Assembly: GCA_934533075.1 (NCBI GenBank)
Contig: CAKTBJ010000012.1
Coordinates: forward strand, 1 to 64,000
Source: an uncultured Paracoccus sp.
Lineage (GTDB): Bacteria > Pseudomonadota > Alphaproteobacteria > Rhodobacterales > Rhodobacteraceae
Length of the DNA: 64,000 nucleotides
Reading direction: 5' to 3'
Shown here: positions 16,954-26,086 of the stretch, piece by piece
Numbering within the stretch: the first letter of the stretch is position 1
How the letters are laid out: every line of letters begins with the position of its first letter
Notes under the pieces: generated by a model
Databases searched by the model: none
Told to the model about the DNA's origin: nothing
What the model saw: only the letters and a program-made list of their open reading frames with translations
Program-made: the position numbers and the translations under genes

Positions 16954-17934
16954 ATGAACAAACTCATGCTCGCCACCGCGATGCTTTCGCTGATGGGCAG
17001 CGGCGCCCTCGCCGAGAACTGGGATCTGTCCAACGAATATCCGGCGACCTCGCTGCACGGCCAGACGGCGGATTTCTTCGCCAAGGCCGTGGCGGAGAAG
17101 ACCGGCGGCTCGCTGACCATCACCGTCCATCACGGCGCCGCGCTGGGCTACAAGAGCGTGGACCTGTTCGACGCGGTGGGCGACGGCGCCTTGCAGGCGG
17201 CCTCGACCTCGTTCGTGTTCCTGTCGGGCATCGACCCGGCCTTCCAGCTTGGTTCGCTGCCCTTCATCGCCGCCGACATGGAGGAAACCGAGACCCTCAA
17301 CGAGCTGGCGCGGCCGGTCTATGACGGCATCTTCGAGGATGCCAACCAGGCCCTGCTGGTCGTGGTGCCCTGGCCGGTCTCGGGCATCTGGGCCAACAAG
17401 GTCGTCGCCGGTCCCGAGGACATGAAGGGCCTGAAGATCCGCACCTACGACGTGGGTTCGACCGAGACGATGGCCAATGCCGGGGCCTTCCCGGTGCAAA
17501 TCTCGTGGTCGGACGTGCCGGCCCAGCTTTCGACCAATGCCATCGAGGCCGTGCTGACCTCGGCCAATGGCGGCGCCGGCTCGCAGTTCTGGGACCTCCA
17601 GACGCATTTCAACAACGTGAACTATACCGCCGGCCTGCAAGCGATCCACGTCAACCGCGATGCGCTGGACTCGCTGACCGAGGAGGAGCAGGCCGCCGTG
17701 CGCGAAGCCGCGGCCGAGGCCGAGGCGTTCGGCTGGCAACTGGCCGTGGACAACCTGCAAGTGGATTACGAGACCCTGCGCAGTCACGGCGTGACCGTCA
17801 CCGAGGACATCTCGCCCGAATTCGCCGCCTTCCTGAAGGAAGCCGGGCGTCCCTTCGCCGAGAAGTGGCTGGCCGGTGTCAGCGACGAGCTGAAGGCGGT
17901 CTACGAGGCCTATCAGGCCGCCACGGCCGAGTGA
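16954..17934 (+). CDS. TRAP transporter solute-binding protein (DctP family)
   Basis: 326 residues. A Sec signal (hydrophobic LMLATAMLSLMGSGALA) has a likely cleavage after ALA at residue 20. The family core is visible: FFAKAVAEKTGG, GDGALQAAST, GLKIRTYDVGS and the ligand-contact arginine there, WSDVPAQLSTNAIEAV. Start ATG 16954 with CAGGGGAAATCC upstream. It binds an organic acid or related solute in the periplasm for the DctQ/DctM pair downstream. Divergence from paralogue 3 points to a cyclic amide or acylated amino acid, but this is inference. Confidence 0.92.
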   Translation: MNKLMLATAMLSLMGSGALAENWDLSNEYPATSLHGQTADFFAKAVAEKTGGSLTITVHHGAALGYKSVDLFDAVGDGALQAASTSFVFLSGIDPAFQLGSLPFIAADMEETETLNELARPVYDGIFEDANQALLVVVPWPVSGIWANKVVAGPEDMKGLKIRTYDVGSTETMANAGAFPVQISWSDVPAQLSTNAIEAVLTSANGGAGSQFWDLQTHFNNVNYTAGLQAIHVNRDALDSLTEEEQAAVREAAAEAEAFGWQLAVDNLQVDYETLRSHGVTVTEDISPEFAAFLKEAGRPFAEKWLAGVSDELKAVYEAYQAATAE

Positions 17935-17946
17935 CCGCAGCAAGCC

Positions 17947-17971
17947 GCCCGGCGCCGGATGCGCGCCGGGC
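17947..17971 (+). promoter_or_regulatory. Hairpin between binding-protein and permease genes
   Basis: GCCCGGCGC (17947-17955) pairs with GCGCCGGGC (17963-17971), 7-base loop. No T-run. Such hairpins usually protect or thin the transcript so the binding protein is made in excess. Confidence 0.5.
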
Positions 17972-17998
17972 CTCCTGCCCCTACCGGAGACCGGTCAC

Positions 17999-18520
17999 AT
18001 GGCCCGATTCTATGCTTTCGTCTTCGGCGTCTCGCGGATTGCTGCCGTCGCCGCCGCCGCCTCGATGGTCTTCATGGTCGGGATCATCGCGCTGGAAATC
18101 GTCCTGCGGGCGGTGTTCTCGACCTCGACCTTCGTGACCTCGGAATTCGTCGGCTATGCGATGATGCTCTGCGTGCTCTGGTCGCTGGGCTATGTGCTGG
18201 AAAGTGGCCAGTTGATCCGCGTCCAGTTGGTGCTGGCGCATGTGTCGCCCCGCATGCGCGACCTGCTGACCGCCGCCGCCGCCTTCGCGGTCTGCTGCGG
18301 CACGCTGGGGCTGGCGCTGGTGTTCTGGACGCGGGCGGCGCGCGCCTATCAGCGGGGCACGGTCTCGTCCTCGATCGCCGCCGTGCCGACCTGGATTCCC
18401 GAAACGGTCATGCTGATCGGCCTGCTGGTCTTTGCGCTCCAGCTTTTCGCGCATGGCCTGCGGCATGTGACCGGGCATCCCTCGCCGGCCGCGCCGGTCG
18501 AAGAAACCCTGATGGATTGA
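17999..18520 (+). CDS. TRAP transporter small permease (DctQ family)
   Basis: 173 residues with four hydrophobic segments (near 12-36, 52-70, 88-113, 130-150). EFVGYAMMLCVLWSLGYVL is the usual second segment. It joins the large permease in the inner membrane. Start ATG 17999, 64 bases after the binding protein. Confidence 0.9.
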   Translation: MARFYAFVFGVSRIAAVAAAASMVFMVGIIALEIVLRAVFSTSTFVTSEFVGYAMMLCVLWSLGYVLESGQLIRVQLVLAHVSPRMRDLLTAAAAFAVCCGTLGLALVFWTRAARAYQRGTVSSSIAAVPTWIPETVMLIGLLVFALQLFAHGLRHVTGHPSPAAPVEETLMD

Positions 18521-18533
18521 GGCGGACAAGCAC

Positions 18534-19844
18534 ATGGATACCCTGATTTCATCCGGTTTCATCATCGTCCTGCTGTTCGGGCTGCTTGCGCTGGGGGTGT
18601 GGGTCTTCGCCACGCTGGCGCTGGTGGCGGTGGGGGCGCTGTTCTTCCTGCATGGCATGGACATGGGCCGCATCGGCACCATCGCCGCCTCCATCATCTA
18701 TCGCTATTCCTCGGGATGGGAGCTTTCGGCCATCCCGCTGTTCATCTGGATGGGCGAGATCCTGTTCCGCACCGACATCTCGATGCGGCTGTTTCGGGGC
18801 CTGTCGCCTTTCGTGGCCTTCCTGCCGGGGCGGCTGCTGCACACGAACGTCATGGGCTGCACGCTGTTCGCGGCCGTGTCGGGGTCCTCGCCGGCCACCA
18901 CGGCGACGGTGGGCAAGATTTCCGCCGGAGAGCTGGACCGGCGCGGCTACGACAACCGCCTGTCGCTTGGCTCGCTGGCCGGTGCCGGCAGCCTGGGGCT
19001 GCTGATCCCGCCCTCGATCCTGATGATCGTCTACGGCATCCTTGCGGAACAGTCGGTCAGCCGCCTGTTCGCCGCCGGGGTGCTGCCGGGGCTGATGATC
19101 GCGGGCTTCTATTCGATCTATATCATGGTCTATGCCACGCTGCGCCCGCAGGTGGTGCCGCAGGACCGCCAGCGATACACGGCGGGGGATTTCGGCAGGG
19201 CGCTGGTCGATCTGCTGCCGCTGGGCGTGCTGATGGGCATGGTGCTCGGCTCGATCTATTCCGGCATCGCCACCCCCTCCGAGGCGGCCGCGGTCGGCGT
19301 CATCACCGCCATCGGCATCACGATGGCGACGCGGCAGTTCTCGCTGCGGCTGATGACCACCACGCTGATGTCGGCGCTGCGGACCTCGACGATGGTGTGC
19401 TCGATCCTGATCACGGCGGCGGTGATGTCCACCGCGATGGGCTATCTGCACATCCCGGCACAGGTCGCGGCCGCCATCGGCGCGCTGGAGCTGTCGCCCT
19501 GGGGGCTGCTGCTGGTGCTGTCGCTGTTCTATCTGGTGCTGGGCTTCTTCCTCGACGGCAATTCCATCGTGGTGATGAGCCTGCCCATCGCGCTGCCGCT
19601 GGTCGTGCAGGCCGGCTTCGATCCGATCTGGTTCGGGGTCTATCTGGTGATCATGGTCGAGATGGCGATGGTGACGCCGCCCGTGGGCTTCAACCTGTTC
19701 GTGCTTCAGGGGATTTCCGGCAAGCCGATCGGCTATATCGCCGCCGCGGCCTTCCCGTTCTTCCTGCTGCTGCTGTCGGGGGTGGTGCTGCTGGCGCTGT
19801 TCCCCGGCATCGCGCTGTTCCTGCCAAACTATCTTTACGGATAA
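18534..19844 (+). CDS. TRAP transporter large permease (DctM family)
   Basis: 436 residues, about 12 hydrophobic segments. Family signatures include FAAVSGSSPATTATVGK, LAGAGSLGLLIPPSI, GIATPSEAAAVGV, FLDGNSIVVMSLPIALP and MAMVTPPVGFNLFVLQ. It is the sodium-coupled transport subunit. Start ATG 18534, 13 bases after DctQ. Complete, full-length. Confidence 0.94.
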   Translation: MDTLISSGFIIVLLFGLLALGVWVFATLALVAVGALFFLHGMDMGRIGTIAASIIYRYSSGWELSAIPLFIWMGEILFRTDISMRLFRGLSPFVAFLPGRLLHTNVMGCTLFAAVSGSSPATTATVGKISAGELDRRGYDNRLSLGSLAGAGSLGLLIPPSILMIVYGILAEQSVSRLFAAGVLPGLMIAGFYSIYIMVYATLRPQVVPQDRQRYTAGDFGRALVDLLPLGVLMGMVLGSIYSGIATPSEAAAVGVITAIGITMATRQFSLRLMTTTLMSALRTSTMVCSILITAAVMSTAMGYLHIPAQVAAAIGALELSPWGLLLVLSLFYLVLGFFLDGNSIVVMSLPIALPLVVQAGFDPIWFGVYLVIMVEMAMVTPPVGFNLFVLQGISGKPIGYIAAAAFPFFLLLLSGVVLLALFPGIALFLPNYLYG

Positions 19845-19847
19845 GCC

Positions 19848-20306
19848 ATGACCACGACCGACACCGGCATCAGCCGCCCCGTCCCGCAAGCCAGCTTCGC
19901 GCTGGTGGAGGAAATCTGCCGCCGCGCCTTCGGCTTCGGCATGCTGACCGTGCTGCGCCACGATCCCGACGCGGGCGAGATCGAGCGCGTCTACTCCACC
20001 GATCCCGAGCACTATCCCGTCGGCGGCCGCAAACCGATGGGACCGACGCCCTGGGGCCAGTTGACGCTGCACGGGGGCAAGGGCTGGTGGGGCAACACGC
20101 CCGAGGCCGTGCGCTGGGCCTTCCCGGATTCCGGCCTGATCCTGTCGCTGGGCTATGAAAGCCTGCTTTGCGCGCCGGTGCTGGACGGGGGCAGGACCAT
20201 CGCCATCCTGTCGCTGAACGACGTGGCGGGGCGTTACGCGCCCGACGACCTGGACCCTCTGGGCGTGATCGCGCAGGCGCTGCGGGAGCCGATCCTCGCG
20301 CTGTGA
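19848..20306 (+). CDS. GAF-domain-like protein in a TRAP operon
   Basis: 152 residues, three bases after the DctM stop. The whole length looks like one GAF fold: FALVEEICRRAFGFGMLTVL, RVYSTDPEHYPVGG, WGQLTLHGGKGWWGNTPEAV, SLLCAPVLDGGRTIAILSLN. No kinase, HTH or cyclase partner is fused. GAF domains bind small molecules. Similar short GAF proteins travel with TRAP and amidohydrolase genes. It may sense or process the imported solute, and catalysis is not excluded. Function not assigned. Confidence 0.75.
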   Translation: MTTTDTGISRPVPQASFALVEEICRRAFGFGMLTVLRHDPDAGEIERVYSTDPEHYPVGGRKPMGPTPWGQLTLHGGKGWWGNTPEAVRWAFPDSGLILSLGYESLLCAPVLDGGRTIAILSLNDVAGRYAPDDLDPLGVIAQALREPILAL

Positions 20307-20345
20307 TCCGGGCGGCGGCCGGGTGCCCGGCCGCTCTCCCTTCCA

Positions 20346-20381
20346 GCCGGGCCGCCCCTTCTGGCGCGGCCCGGCTTTTTT
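20346..20381 (+). terminator. Intrinsic terminator of the TRAP operon
   Basis: GCCGGGCCGC (20346-20355) pairs perfectly with GCGGCCCGGC (20366-20375), 10-base loop, followed directly by TTTTTT (20376-20381). A textbook rho-independent terminator 40 bases after the GAF gene. The remaining gap to 20558 shows a small GGGCTTGC/GCAAGGCCC hairpin near 20495 and nothing else I recognise. Confidence 0.9.
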
Positions 20382-20558
20382 CTGGCGCGGCGCCGGGTCG
20401 CATCATCGCGCGCCTTCCGGGCATCGCCCTGGGTGCCGTGGCGACGGTTGGCCCCCGCATCGCGAACGGCCCCGGCGGCCCCGGCCGCGTGCCGGGCTTG
20501 CCACCGCAAGGCCCGCTTGCGAGGGTAGGCGCAACCCGTCACCCCTCGGAGAATACAG

Positions 20559-21740
20559 ATGACAGCACGCCCCAACCGATTGGCCATCGAAACGCGCGCC
20601 ATCCATGCCGGGCAGCAGCCCGACCCGCTGACCGGCGCGGTCGTGCAGCCGATCTATACCGCCAGCACCTTCGTCCAGGATGGGATCGGGCAGAACAAGG
20701 GCTACATGTATTCCCGCTCGCGCAATCCGACGCGCAGCACGCTGGAAGCCTGCCTTGCCGATCTGGAAGGCGCGCGGGTGGCGCATGCCTTTCCCACCGG
20801 CCTGTCGGCGGCGGCGGCGATCCTGGAACTGCTGGATGCCGGCGGTCGGGTGGTGGCGCATCACGACGTTTATGGCGGCATCTATCGGCTGCTGACCAAG
20901 CTGCGCAACCGCAGCGCCGGGCTGGATGTGGATTTCGTGAACTTCGCCGATGCCGAGGCCGTCCGCCGCGCCGTCACGCCGGAAACGAAGATGCTGTGGT
21001 TCGAGACCCCCTCGAACCCGCTGCTGGAAATCGTGGACATCGCCGAGGTCGTGCGCATCGCCGCCCGGCACGGCGCGCTGACTGTCTGCGACAACACGTT
21101 TTCCTCGCCCTATTGCCAGCGCCCGCTGGAGATGGGCGTGGATATCGTCATGCATTCGGCGACCAAGTTCCTGAACGGCCATTCCGACCTGCTGGCCGGG
21201 GTGGTGGCCCTGTCCGAGCGCGCGGGCGACCGGGTGGCGGAGGAGCTGGCCTTCATCCAGAACTCGGTCGGTGCGGTGCTGGACCCGGTGAGTTGCGCGA
21301 CGCTGCTGCGCTCGCTGAAAACGCTGGCGGTGCGGATGGACCGCCATGTCGAGAACGCGGCGGCGGTGGCGGCCTTCCTCGACGCCAACCGGGCGCGGCT
21401 GGGGATCGAGCGGCTGATCTATCCGGGCCTCGCCAGCCATCCGGGCCACGAGATCGCCAAACGGCAGATGAAGGGGTTTGGGTCGATGATCTCCTTTGCG
21501 GTCGAGGGCGGGCTGGACCGCGCCGACCGCATCGCGCGCGAGCTGGACCTGTTCGCCTATGCGGTCAGCCTGGGCGGGGTCGAAAGCCTCGTGCAGCATC
21601 CGGCCAGCATGACCCACAAGATCCTGCCGCCCGAGCGGCGCGAAATGCTGGGGGTCACCGACAACCTGCTGCGCCTGTCCATCGGCATCGAGAACGTGGA
21701 CGACCTGATCGCCGACCTCGACCGCACGATGAGCCGCTGA
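20559..21740 (+). CDS. PLP-dependent Cys/Met-metabolism enzyme (cystathionine gamma-lyase/synthase or methionine gamma-lyase-like)
   Basis: 393 residues, the normal length. The PLP lysine is K203 in [12 protein letters not shown]. Also seen are [12 protein letters not shown] (phosphate contacts from the neighbour subunit), [28 protein letters not shown] and the final [13 protein letters not shown]. The family splits or makes C-S bonds in cystathionine, homocysteine or methionine, and the exact reaction cannot be told from motifs. A TauE/SafE permease follows about 380 bases on, a possible sulfur link. Start ATG 20559 follows TCGGAG. Confidence 0.9.
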   Translation: MTARPNRLAIETRAIHAGQQPDPLTGAVVQPIYTASTFVQDGIGQNKGYMYSRSRNPTRSTLEACLADLEGARVAHAFPTGLSAAAAILELLDAGGRVVAHHDVYGGIYRLLTKLRNRSAGLDVDFVNFADAEAVRRAVTPETKMLWFETPSNPLLEIVDIAEVVRIAARHGALTVCDNTFSSPYCQRPLEMGVDIVMHSATKFLNGHSDLLAGVVALSERAGDRVAEELAFIQNSVGAVLDPVSCATLLRSLKTLAVRMDRHVENAAAVAAFLDANRARLGIERLIYPGLASHPGHEIAKRQMKGFGSMISFAVEGGLDRADRIARELDLFAYAVSLGGVESLVQHPASMTHKILPPERREMLGVTDNLLRLSIGIENVDDLIADLDRTMSR

Positions 21741-21880
21741 ACGGCATCGGGGAAGGCCCCCACCTTCCCCGGCGCCGGGATTTCCCTTTCGCCGCCGCGC
21801 CTGCCCGCCCCGACCGGGTTCGGCACGGCCCGCCATCATCGGCGGGCGTGGCGAGGGCCGGCCATGCGGGGCGCGGGGCG

Positions 21881-21952
21881 CTTCGGCATGGTGCCGGGTC
21901 GAGGCGGCGGCTCGCGGATTGCCGGGCGCATCGCCCCGGCACCATGCCGAAG
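21881..21952. repeat. 18-base perfect inverted repeat in the 381-base gap
   Basis: CTTCGGCATGGTGCCGGG (21881-21898) and its exact reverse complement (21935-21952) enclose 36 bases. It lies between the PLP enzyme and the TauE-like gene. No T-run follows. It could be a processed hairpin RNA, the remnant of a small mobile element, or a protein-binding site. Nothing else recognisable is in 21741-22121. Confidence 0.6.
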
Positions 21953-22121
21953 GGCCTTGCGCATGGGGGTGGACCTTCTATTGAAGGCGTTGCGGTCGGC
22001 TTGCCGGTCCCGACCTGTCCCGGACCGCGATCACCAGTGGCAGGCGAGGGGATATGAACCTGCCACCGACCCAAGGCCCCACCCGCGCCGCACGGGGCGG
22101 CAGAGCCGGAGCGATACATCC

Positions 22122-22841
22122 ATGACGCCCATCCTGTTCCTCGTTCTCTCGGCGGCGGCCTTTGCCTCGGCCTTCGTGCAGGGCGCCTCGGGCATGGGCT
22201 TTGCGCTTGTCATGGCGCCCGTCATCGGCCTGTTGCAACCGGAACTGCTGCCGGTCAGCGTGCTGGTGCTGATGATACCGCTGAACGGGCATGTCGCCTG
22301 GCGCGAGCGCCACGCCATCGACTGGCGCGGCACCGCATGGATTCTCGTCGGGCGGTTTCCGGGCACCTTTGCCGGGCTGTGGCTGCTGGCAGTGCTCAGC
22401 CAGGCGCAGCTGGACATCACGGTGGGCGCCGTCACGGTCCTCGCCGCCGCCGGCGCGGCCCTCGCCCCCAGATTCGCCCCGACCCGTTCGGCGGCGGTCG
22501 GGGCGGGGCTGTTCACCGGCGTGACCGAGACCGCCACCAGCATCGGCGGGCCGCCGCTGGCGCTGCTCTACCAGCATGCCCCGGCCGCGGTCCTGCGCTC
22601 GACCCTGGCGATCTGCTTTCTGGTGGGACAGGTGCTGTCGCTGGGCTTTCTGGCGGCGGCGGGCCGGGTCGACGGCCTCACGCTGGCCACGGCGCTGGGG
22701 CTGTGCCCGGCGGTGATCCTCGGCGCGGCGGTGTCGCATCATGCCCATCACCGGATCAGCGACCGCGGGTTGCGCAACTTCGTCCTGCTTTTCGCGACCG
22801 TCAGCGGGGTGCTCCTGCTGCTGCGCGCGGCGGTGGCGTGA
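22122..22841 (+). CDS. TauE/SafE family membrane permease
   Basis: 239 residues, seven or eight hydrophobic segments. An early GASGMGFALVMAPVIGLL and a mid-sequence TETATSIGGPPLALLYQH form the two repeated half-motifs of the TauE/SafE (sulfite/sulfonate exporter) family. Length and arrangement are complete. Start ATG 22122. It moves anions such as sulfite, sulfoacetate or other carboxylates across the inner membrane. Neighbouring C-S lyase chemistry makes a sulfur anion plausible. Confidence 0.85.
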   Translation: MTPILFLVLSAAAFASAFVQGASGMGFALVMAPVIGLLQPELLPVSVLVLMIPLNGHVAWRERHAIDWRGTAWILVGRFPGTFAGLWLLAVLSQAQLDITVGAVTVLAAAGAALAPRFAPTRSAAVGAGLFTGVTETATSIGGPPLALLYQHAPAAVLRSTLAICFLVGQVLSLGFLAAAGRVDGLTLATALGLCPAVILGAAVSHHAHHRISDRGLRNFVLLFATVSGVLLLLRAAVA

Positions 22842-22924
22842 CTTGCCCCGCGCCGGAACCTCGCCCATGATGCCGGCCGGCGGGGTGCCGCCGGACGGGC
22901 CATGCAGGCCAAAGCGAGGCACAG

Positions 22925-23884
22925 ATGGGTAGGTCGTCCTTGAACGCCGCCGCAGCCGATCCGCTCGACGGGCCGCTCGGCCAGCCGGTCGCCTATATGC
23001 GCCGGACGCGGGAATGGTATCTGGGGCTGGGCTACGGGACGCCCTATGTGTGGGCGCACAACCCCGACGCGCCCTTTGCCCGCCTGCAATTCCCGCTGGC
23101 GCGGGCCACGGTGGCGCTGATCACCACGGCGGCGCCCTACCAGCCCGACAAGGGGCCGCAGGGGCCGGGCGCACCCTACAATTCGGCGGCGAAGTTCTAT
23201 CGGGTCTATTCGGGGCCGACCGACAGCGACCCGGACCTGCGGATCGCGCATGTCGGCATCGACCGCAAGCATGCCGACATGGCCGATCTGGGGGCGTGGT
23301 TCCCGCTGGCGGCCCTGCGCAGGGCGGCGGGGCGGATCGGGCGCATCGCGCCGCGCTTTCACGGTGCGCCCACCAATCGCAGCCAACGCCATACGATCGA
23401 CGTGGACGCCCCCGAAATCCTGCGCCGATGCCGCGAGGACGGGGTGGACGCGGCCATTCTGGTGCCGAACTGCCCGATCTGTCACCAGACCTGCACCCTG
23501 ATCGCCCGGCATCTGGAGGAGAACGGCATCGCCACCGTCATCATGGGCGCCGCCAAGGACATCGTGGAGCATGCCGGCGCCCCGCGCTTCCTGTTCAGCG
23601 ACCTGCCGCTGGGCAATGCCGCCGGGCGTCCGAACGATCCCGCATCGCAGCTGCGCAACCTGAACCTTGCGCTGGACCTGCTGGAGCAGGCGCCGGGACC
23701 GCGCACGACCCTGCACTCGCCCGAGGTGTTTTCCGAGGACATGCGGTGGAAGCTGGATTACTCGAACATCCGCAGCAAGACCGCGCAGGAAATCGAGGCG
23801 CTGACGGCCGAGGCGGAGGCCGCCCGCATCCTCGCCCGCCAGATCCGCGAGACGACCATGCCGGACGGAGAGAATCGTTCGTGA
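22925..23884 (+). CDS. GrdB/PrdB-like (glycine/sarcosine/betaine reductase B family) protein
   Basis: 319 residues. VPNCPICHQTCTLIARHLEE, near 182-201, holds the conserved Cys cluster where the clostridial reductases have selenocysteine or cysteine. It is followed by NGIATVIMGAAKDI and the family's RFLFSDLPLGN. Clostridial members reduce glycine, sarcosine, betaine or proline with a protein-bound selenol. Aerobic proteobacteria keep short cysteine versions of unknown function. No GrdA, GrdC or thioredoxin gene is adjacent. Start ATG 22925 with GCGAGG upstream; 23000 is a possible later start. Confidence 0.72.
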   Translation: MGRSSLNAAAADPLDGPLGQPVAYMRRTREWYLGLGYGTPYVWAHNPDAPFARLQFPLARATVALITTAAPYQPDKGPQGPGAPYNSAAKFYRVYSGPTDSDPDLRIAHVGIDRKHADMADLGAWFPLAALRRAAGRIGRIAPRFHGAPTNRSQRHTIDVDAPEILRRCREDGVDAAILVPNCPICHQTCTLIARHLEENGIATVIMGAAKDIVEHAGAPRFLFSDLPLGNAAGRPNDPASQLRNLNLALDLLEQAPGPRTTLHSPEVFSEDMRWKLDYSNIRSKTAQEIEALTAEAEAARILARQIRETTMPDGENRS

Positions 23885-24224
23885 AACGGCCCTGCCCGCC
23901 GGTGGTGGCACCCCCTCGCCGGGCCGGCCTGCCCGCGATCCGGTGACGGGCGGCCTCGACCGCCGTCTTGAGCGGCAGGCCGGGTTATGGCGCGGGTCGC
24001 GGTCGGGAACGGGGCTGCCCCATGCCGGGGGTCATGCTTCCGGGGTGCCTCGCGGCTCCTTCGCCGATCCCGCTTTCCTTCCCGGCCGTCGAGAGCGATC
24101 ATCGGCCTGTATCCGGTCACGCGGCAAGCCGCCGGGCCGGGCAGCGCCATCCGCCGGCGCGTGGTCCCGGCAAGGCGATGGCGGTCCGGCGGGCTTCCTC
24201 GACGCTGGCCGGGCCGGCCTGCCC
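23885..24224. other. 340-base convergent gap
   Basis: It lies between the GrdB-like gene (plus) and the formylglutamate hydrolase (minus). It is GC-rich with small mirror patches. I see no gene, no clear terminator with a T-run, and no known site. Confidence 0.5.
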
Positions 24225-25091
24225 CTATCGGCGCGCGGCGATGAAATCGGCCAGATGGGCGGCCAGTCCGCGCAAGGTGGCGCGGGTGGCCTCGAAGCTG
24301 TCATTGGGCGCGCGGGTCGCCTCGTTCATGTAGAGGCGGCGATTGACCTCGACCTGAAGGGAATGCCGGCCCTCGGCGGGGCGGCCGTGGCGGCGCACCA
24401 GCTCGACGCCCTTGTAAGGATCGTTGACCTTGACCGAATAGCCCCGGCCCGCCAGCCAGTCGCGCACCGCCCGCGTGAACTCCGGCGCGCAGGTGCTGCC
24501 GTCGCGGTCGCCCAGCACGAAATCGGCGCGGGCGACGGTGGGGTCCTCGCCCTTGTGCATGACCGAGGGAAATTCCGGCATGGAATGGCAGTTGATATGC
24601 CAGACCTGCCCCCAGCGCGCATGCGTCGCGTCGATCAGGTGCCGAAGCGCGGCGTGATAAGGGCGGTGATAGGTCTCGACCCGGTGGCGCAGGGCCTCGG
24701 CCGGCAGGGGGCCGGCATACATCGGCCTTCCGTCCGGGGGCACCCGCGTCCAGCACAGCCCGATGCCCTGCTGCGCCTTGGGACCGGGTTCCAGCGGAAA
24801 CGGCGGCGGGCCGGCGACCTGCGCGGGGTCCATGTCGGTCTCGGCGCGGTTGGCGTCCAGATAGGCGCGCGGGAACTGCGCCGCCAGCATCACCGCGCCC
24901 AGTTCCACCGCATCGCCGAACAGCAGATGCACATCGGTATCCTCGGCCTGACGCAGCAGCGGCATGGGGGCGATGGCGTCGAAATCCGCCGGATAGGTCA
25001 CGCCCGAATGCGGGCTGTCGAGGACCAGCGGGATCGCCTGATCCGCCACGCCGTGCAGGCTCAGCACATCGGGAATATCGGTCGGGGTCAT
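24225..25091 (-). CDS. N-formylglutamate amidohydrolase family protein
   Basis: 288 residues. The family core is present: VLDSPHSGVTYP near 22-33, VDVHLLFGD-type metal patch in TDVHLLFGD, WHINCHSMPEF, and RRHGRPAEGRHSLQVEVNRRLYM near the C-terminus. HutG-type enzymes release formate from N-formyl-glutamate using a metal. Here the gene overlaps the peptide-ABC ATPase by ATGA (25088-25091), so the true substrate is probably an N-formyl or N-acyl amino acid that this importer brings in rather than a histidine-pathway product. Confidence 0.9.
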   Translation of the reverse strand: MTPTDIPDVLSLHGVADQAIPLVLDSPHSGVTYPADFDAIAPMPLLRQAEDTDVHLLFGDAVELGAVMLAAQFPRAYLDANRAETDMDPAQVAGPPPFPLEPGPKAQQGIGLCWTRVPPDGRPMYAGPLPAEALRHRVETYHRPYHAALRHLIDATHARWGQVWHINCHSMPEFPSVMHKGEDPTVARADFVLGDRDGSTCAPEFTRAVRDWLAGRGYSVKVNDPYKGVELVRRHGRPAEGRHSLQVEVNRRLYMNEATRAPNDSFEATRATLRGLAAHLADFIAARR

Positions 25092-26086
25092 GCCACGCCT
25101 CCGTCATGCAGGTGGCAGGCCACGGCGCGCGGCCCGTCGGCGACCAGCCGGGGCACCTCGCGCGCGCAGCGCGGGCCGGCGAAGGGGCAGCGGGTGTGAA
25201 AATGGCAGCCCGGCGGCGGGTTCAGCGGCGAGGGGATCTCGCCCTTGATCGGGTGGAAGCGGCGCTTTTCCATCGACAGGCGCGGCACCTCGGCCAGCAG
25301 GGCCTGGGCATAGGGGTGCAGCGGGCCAGCGAACAGGGCCTCGGTCGGGGCCAGTTCGACCAGCCGGCCCAGATACAGGATCGCCACCCGGTCCGAGATA
25401 TGCTCGACCACGCCCAGATCGTGGCTGATGAACAGATAGCCCAGGTCCAGCTCGCGGCGCAGGCGCATGAACAGGTTCAGCACCTGCGCCTGGATCGACA
25501 CGTCCAGCGCGGCGACGGATTCGTCGCAGATCAGGAATTCCGGGCTGACCGCCAGCGCCCGCCCGATCACCACCCGCTGGCGCTGCCCGCCGGAAAACTG
25601 GTGCGGATAGCGGTCGCGCACCGACGGGTCCAGCCCGACCCGGCGCAGCATGTCGTCCACGAAGGCCCCGGATTCGCGGCGGCTGACCAGCCCGTGATAG
25701 ACCGGGGCCTCGGCGATGATGTCGCGGATGCGCTTGCGCGGATTCAGCGAGGACATCGGGTCCTGAAAGATCATCTGCACCTGCAAGGCCGCCGACTTGG
25801 CCGACCGTCCGGGCGCGTGAATATCCGAACCGCGAAACAGCACCGTGCCGTCGCTGGGCGGCAGCAGCCCGGCGATCATCCGGCCGATGGTGGACTTGCC
25901 CGAGCCGGATTCGCCGACCAGCCCGACCACCTCGCCGGGCTGGATGTCCAGCGACACGTCGTCGACGGCGTGGACGGTGGCGCTTTGCGGTCCGAGGCCG
26001 AGGCGCGCGGCCAGCCTTTCGGCCCCGTCCTGCTTGATGGTGAACCGTTTCGACAGGTTGCGCACCGAGATGATGGGCTGGGTCAC
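25088..26086 (-). CDS. Peptide/nickel-type ABC transporter ATPase (DppF/OppF)
   Basis: 332 residues. Walker [10 protein letters not shown], signature FSGGQRQRVVIGRAL, Walker B FLICDESVAALD. The C-terminal oligopeptide extension (PPPGCHFHTRCPFAGPRC) is present. It pairs with the DppD protein and shares ATGA overlaps with both neighbours. Confidence 0.93.
   Translation of the reverse strand: MTQPIISVRNLSKRFTIKQDGAERLAARLGLGPQSATVHAVDDVSLDIQPGEVVGLVGESGSGKSTIGRMIAGLLPPSDGTVLFRGSDIHAPGRSAKSAALQVQMIFQDPMSSLNPRKRIRDIIAEAPVYHGLVSRRESGAFVDDMLRRVGLDPSVRDRYPHQFSGGQRQRVVIGRALAVSPEFLICDESVAALDVSIQAQVLNLFMRLRRELDLGYLFISHDLGVVEHISDRVAILYLGRLVELAPTEALFAGPLHPYAQALLAEVPRLSMEKRRFHPIKGEIPSPLNPPPGCHFHTRCPFAGPRCAREVPRLVADGPRAVACHLHDGGVA

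Noticed and set aside
20430..20558. SAM or SAH riboswitch before the PLP enzyme
   Set aside because: A small hairpin and an ACCCGTCACCCCTCGGAG tract are present, but no SAM-II, SAM/SAH or SAH consensus core could be assembled.
24032..24304. Possible gene in the convergent gap
   Set aside because: Proline/arginine-rich composition of random high-GC frames, no ribosome site, overlaps the formylglutamate hydrolase end.
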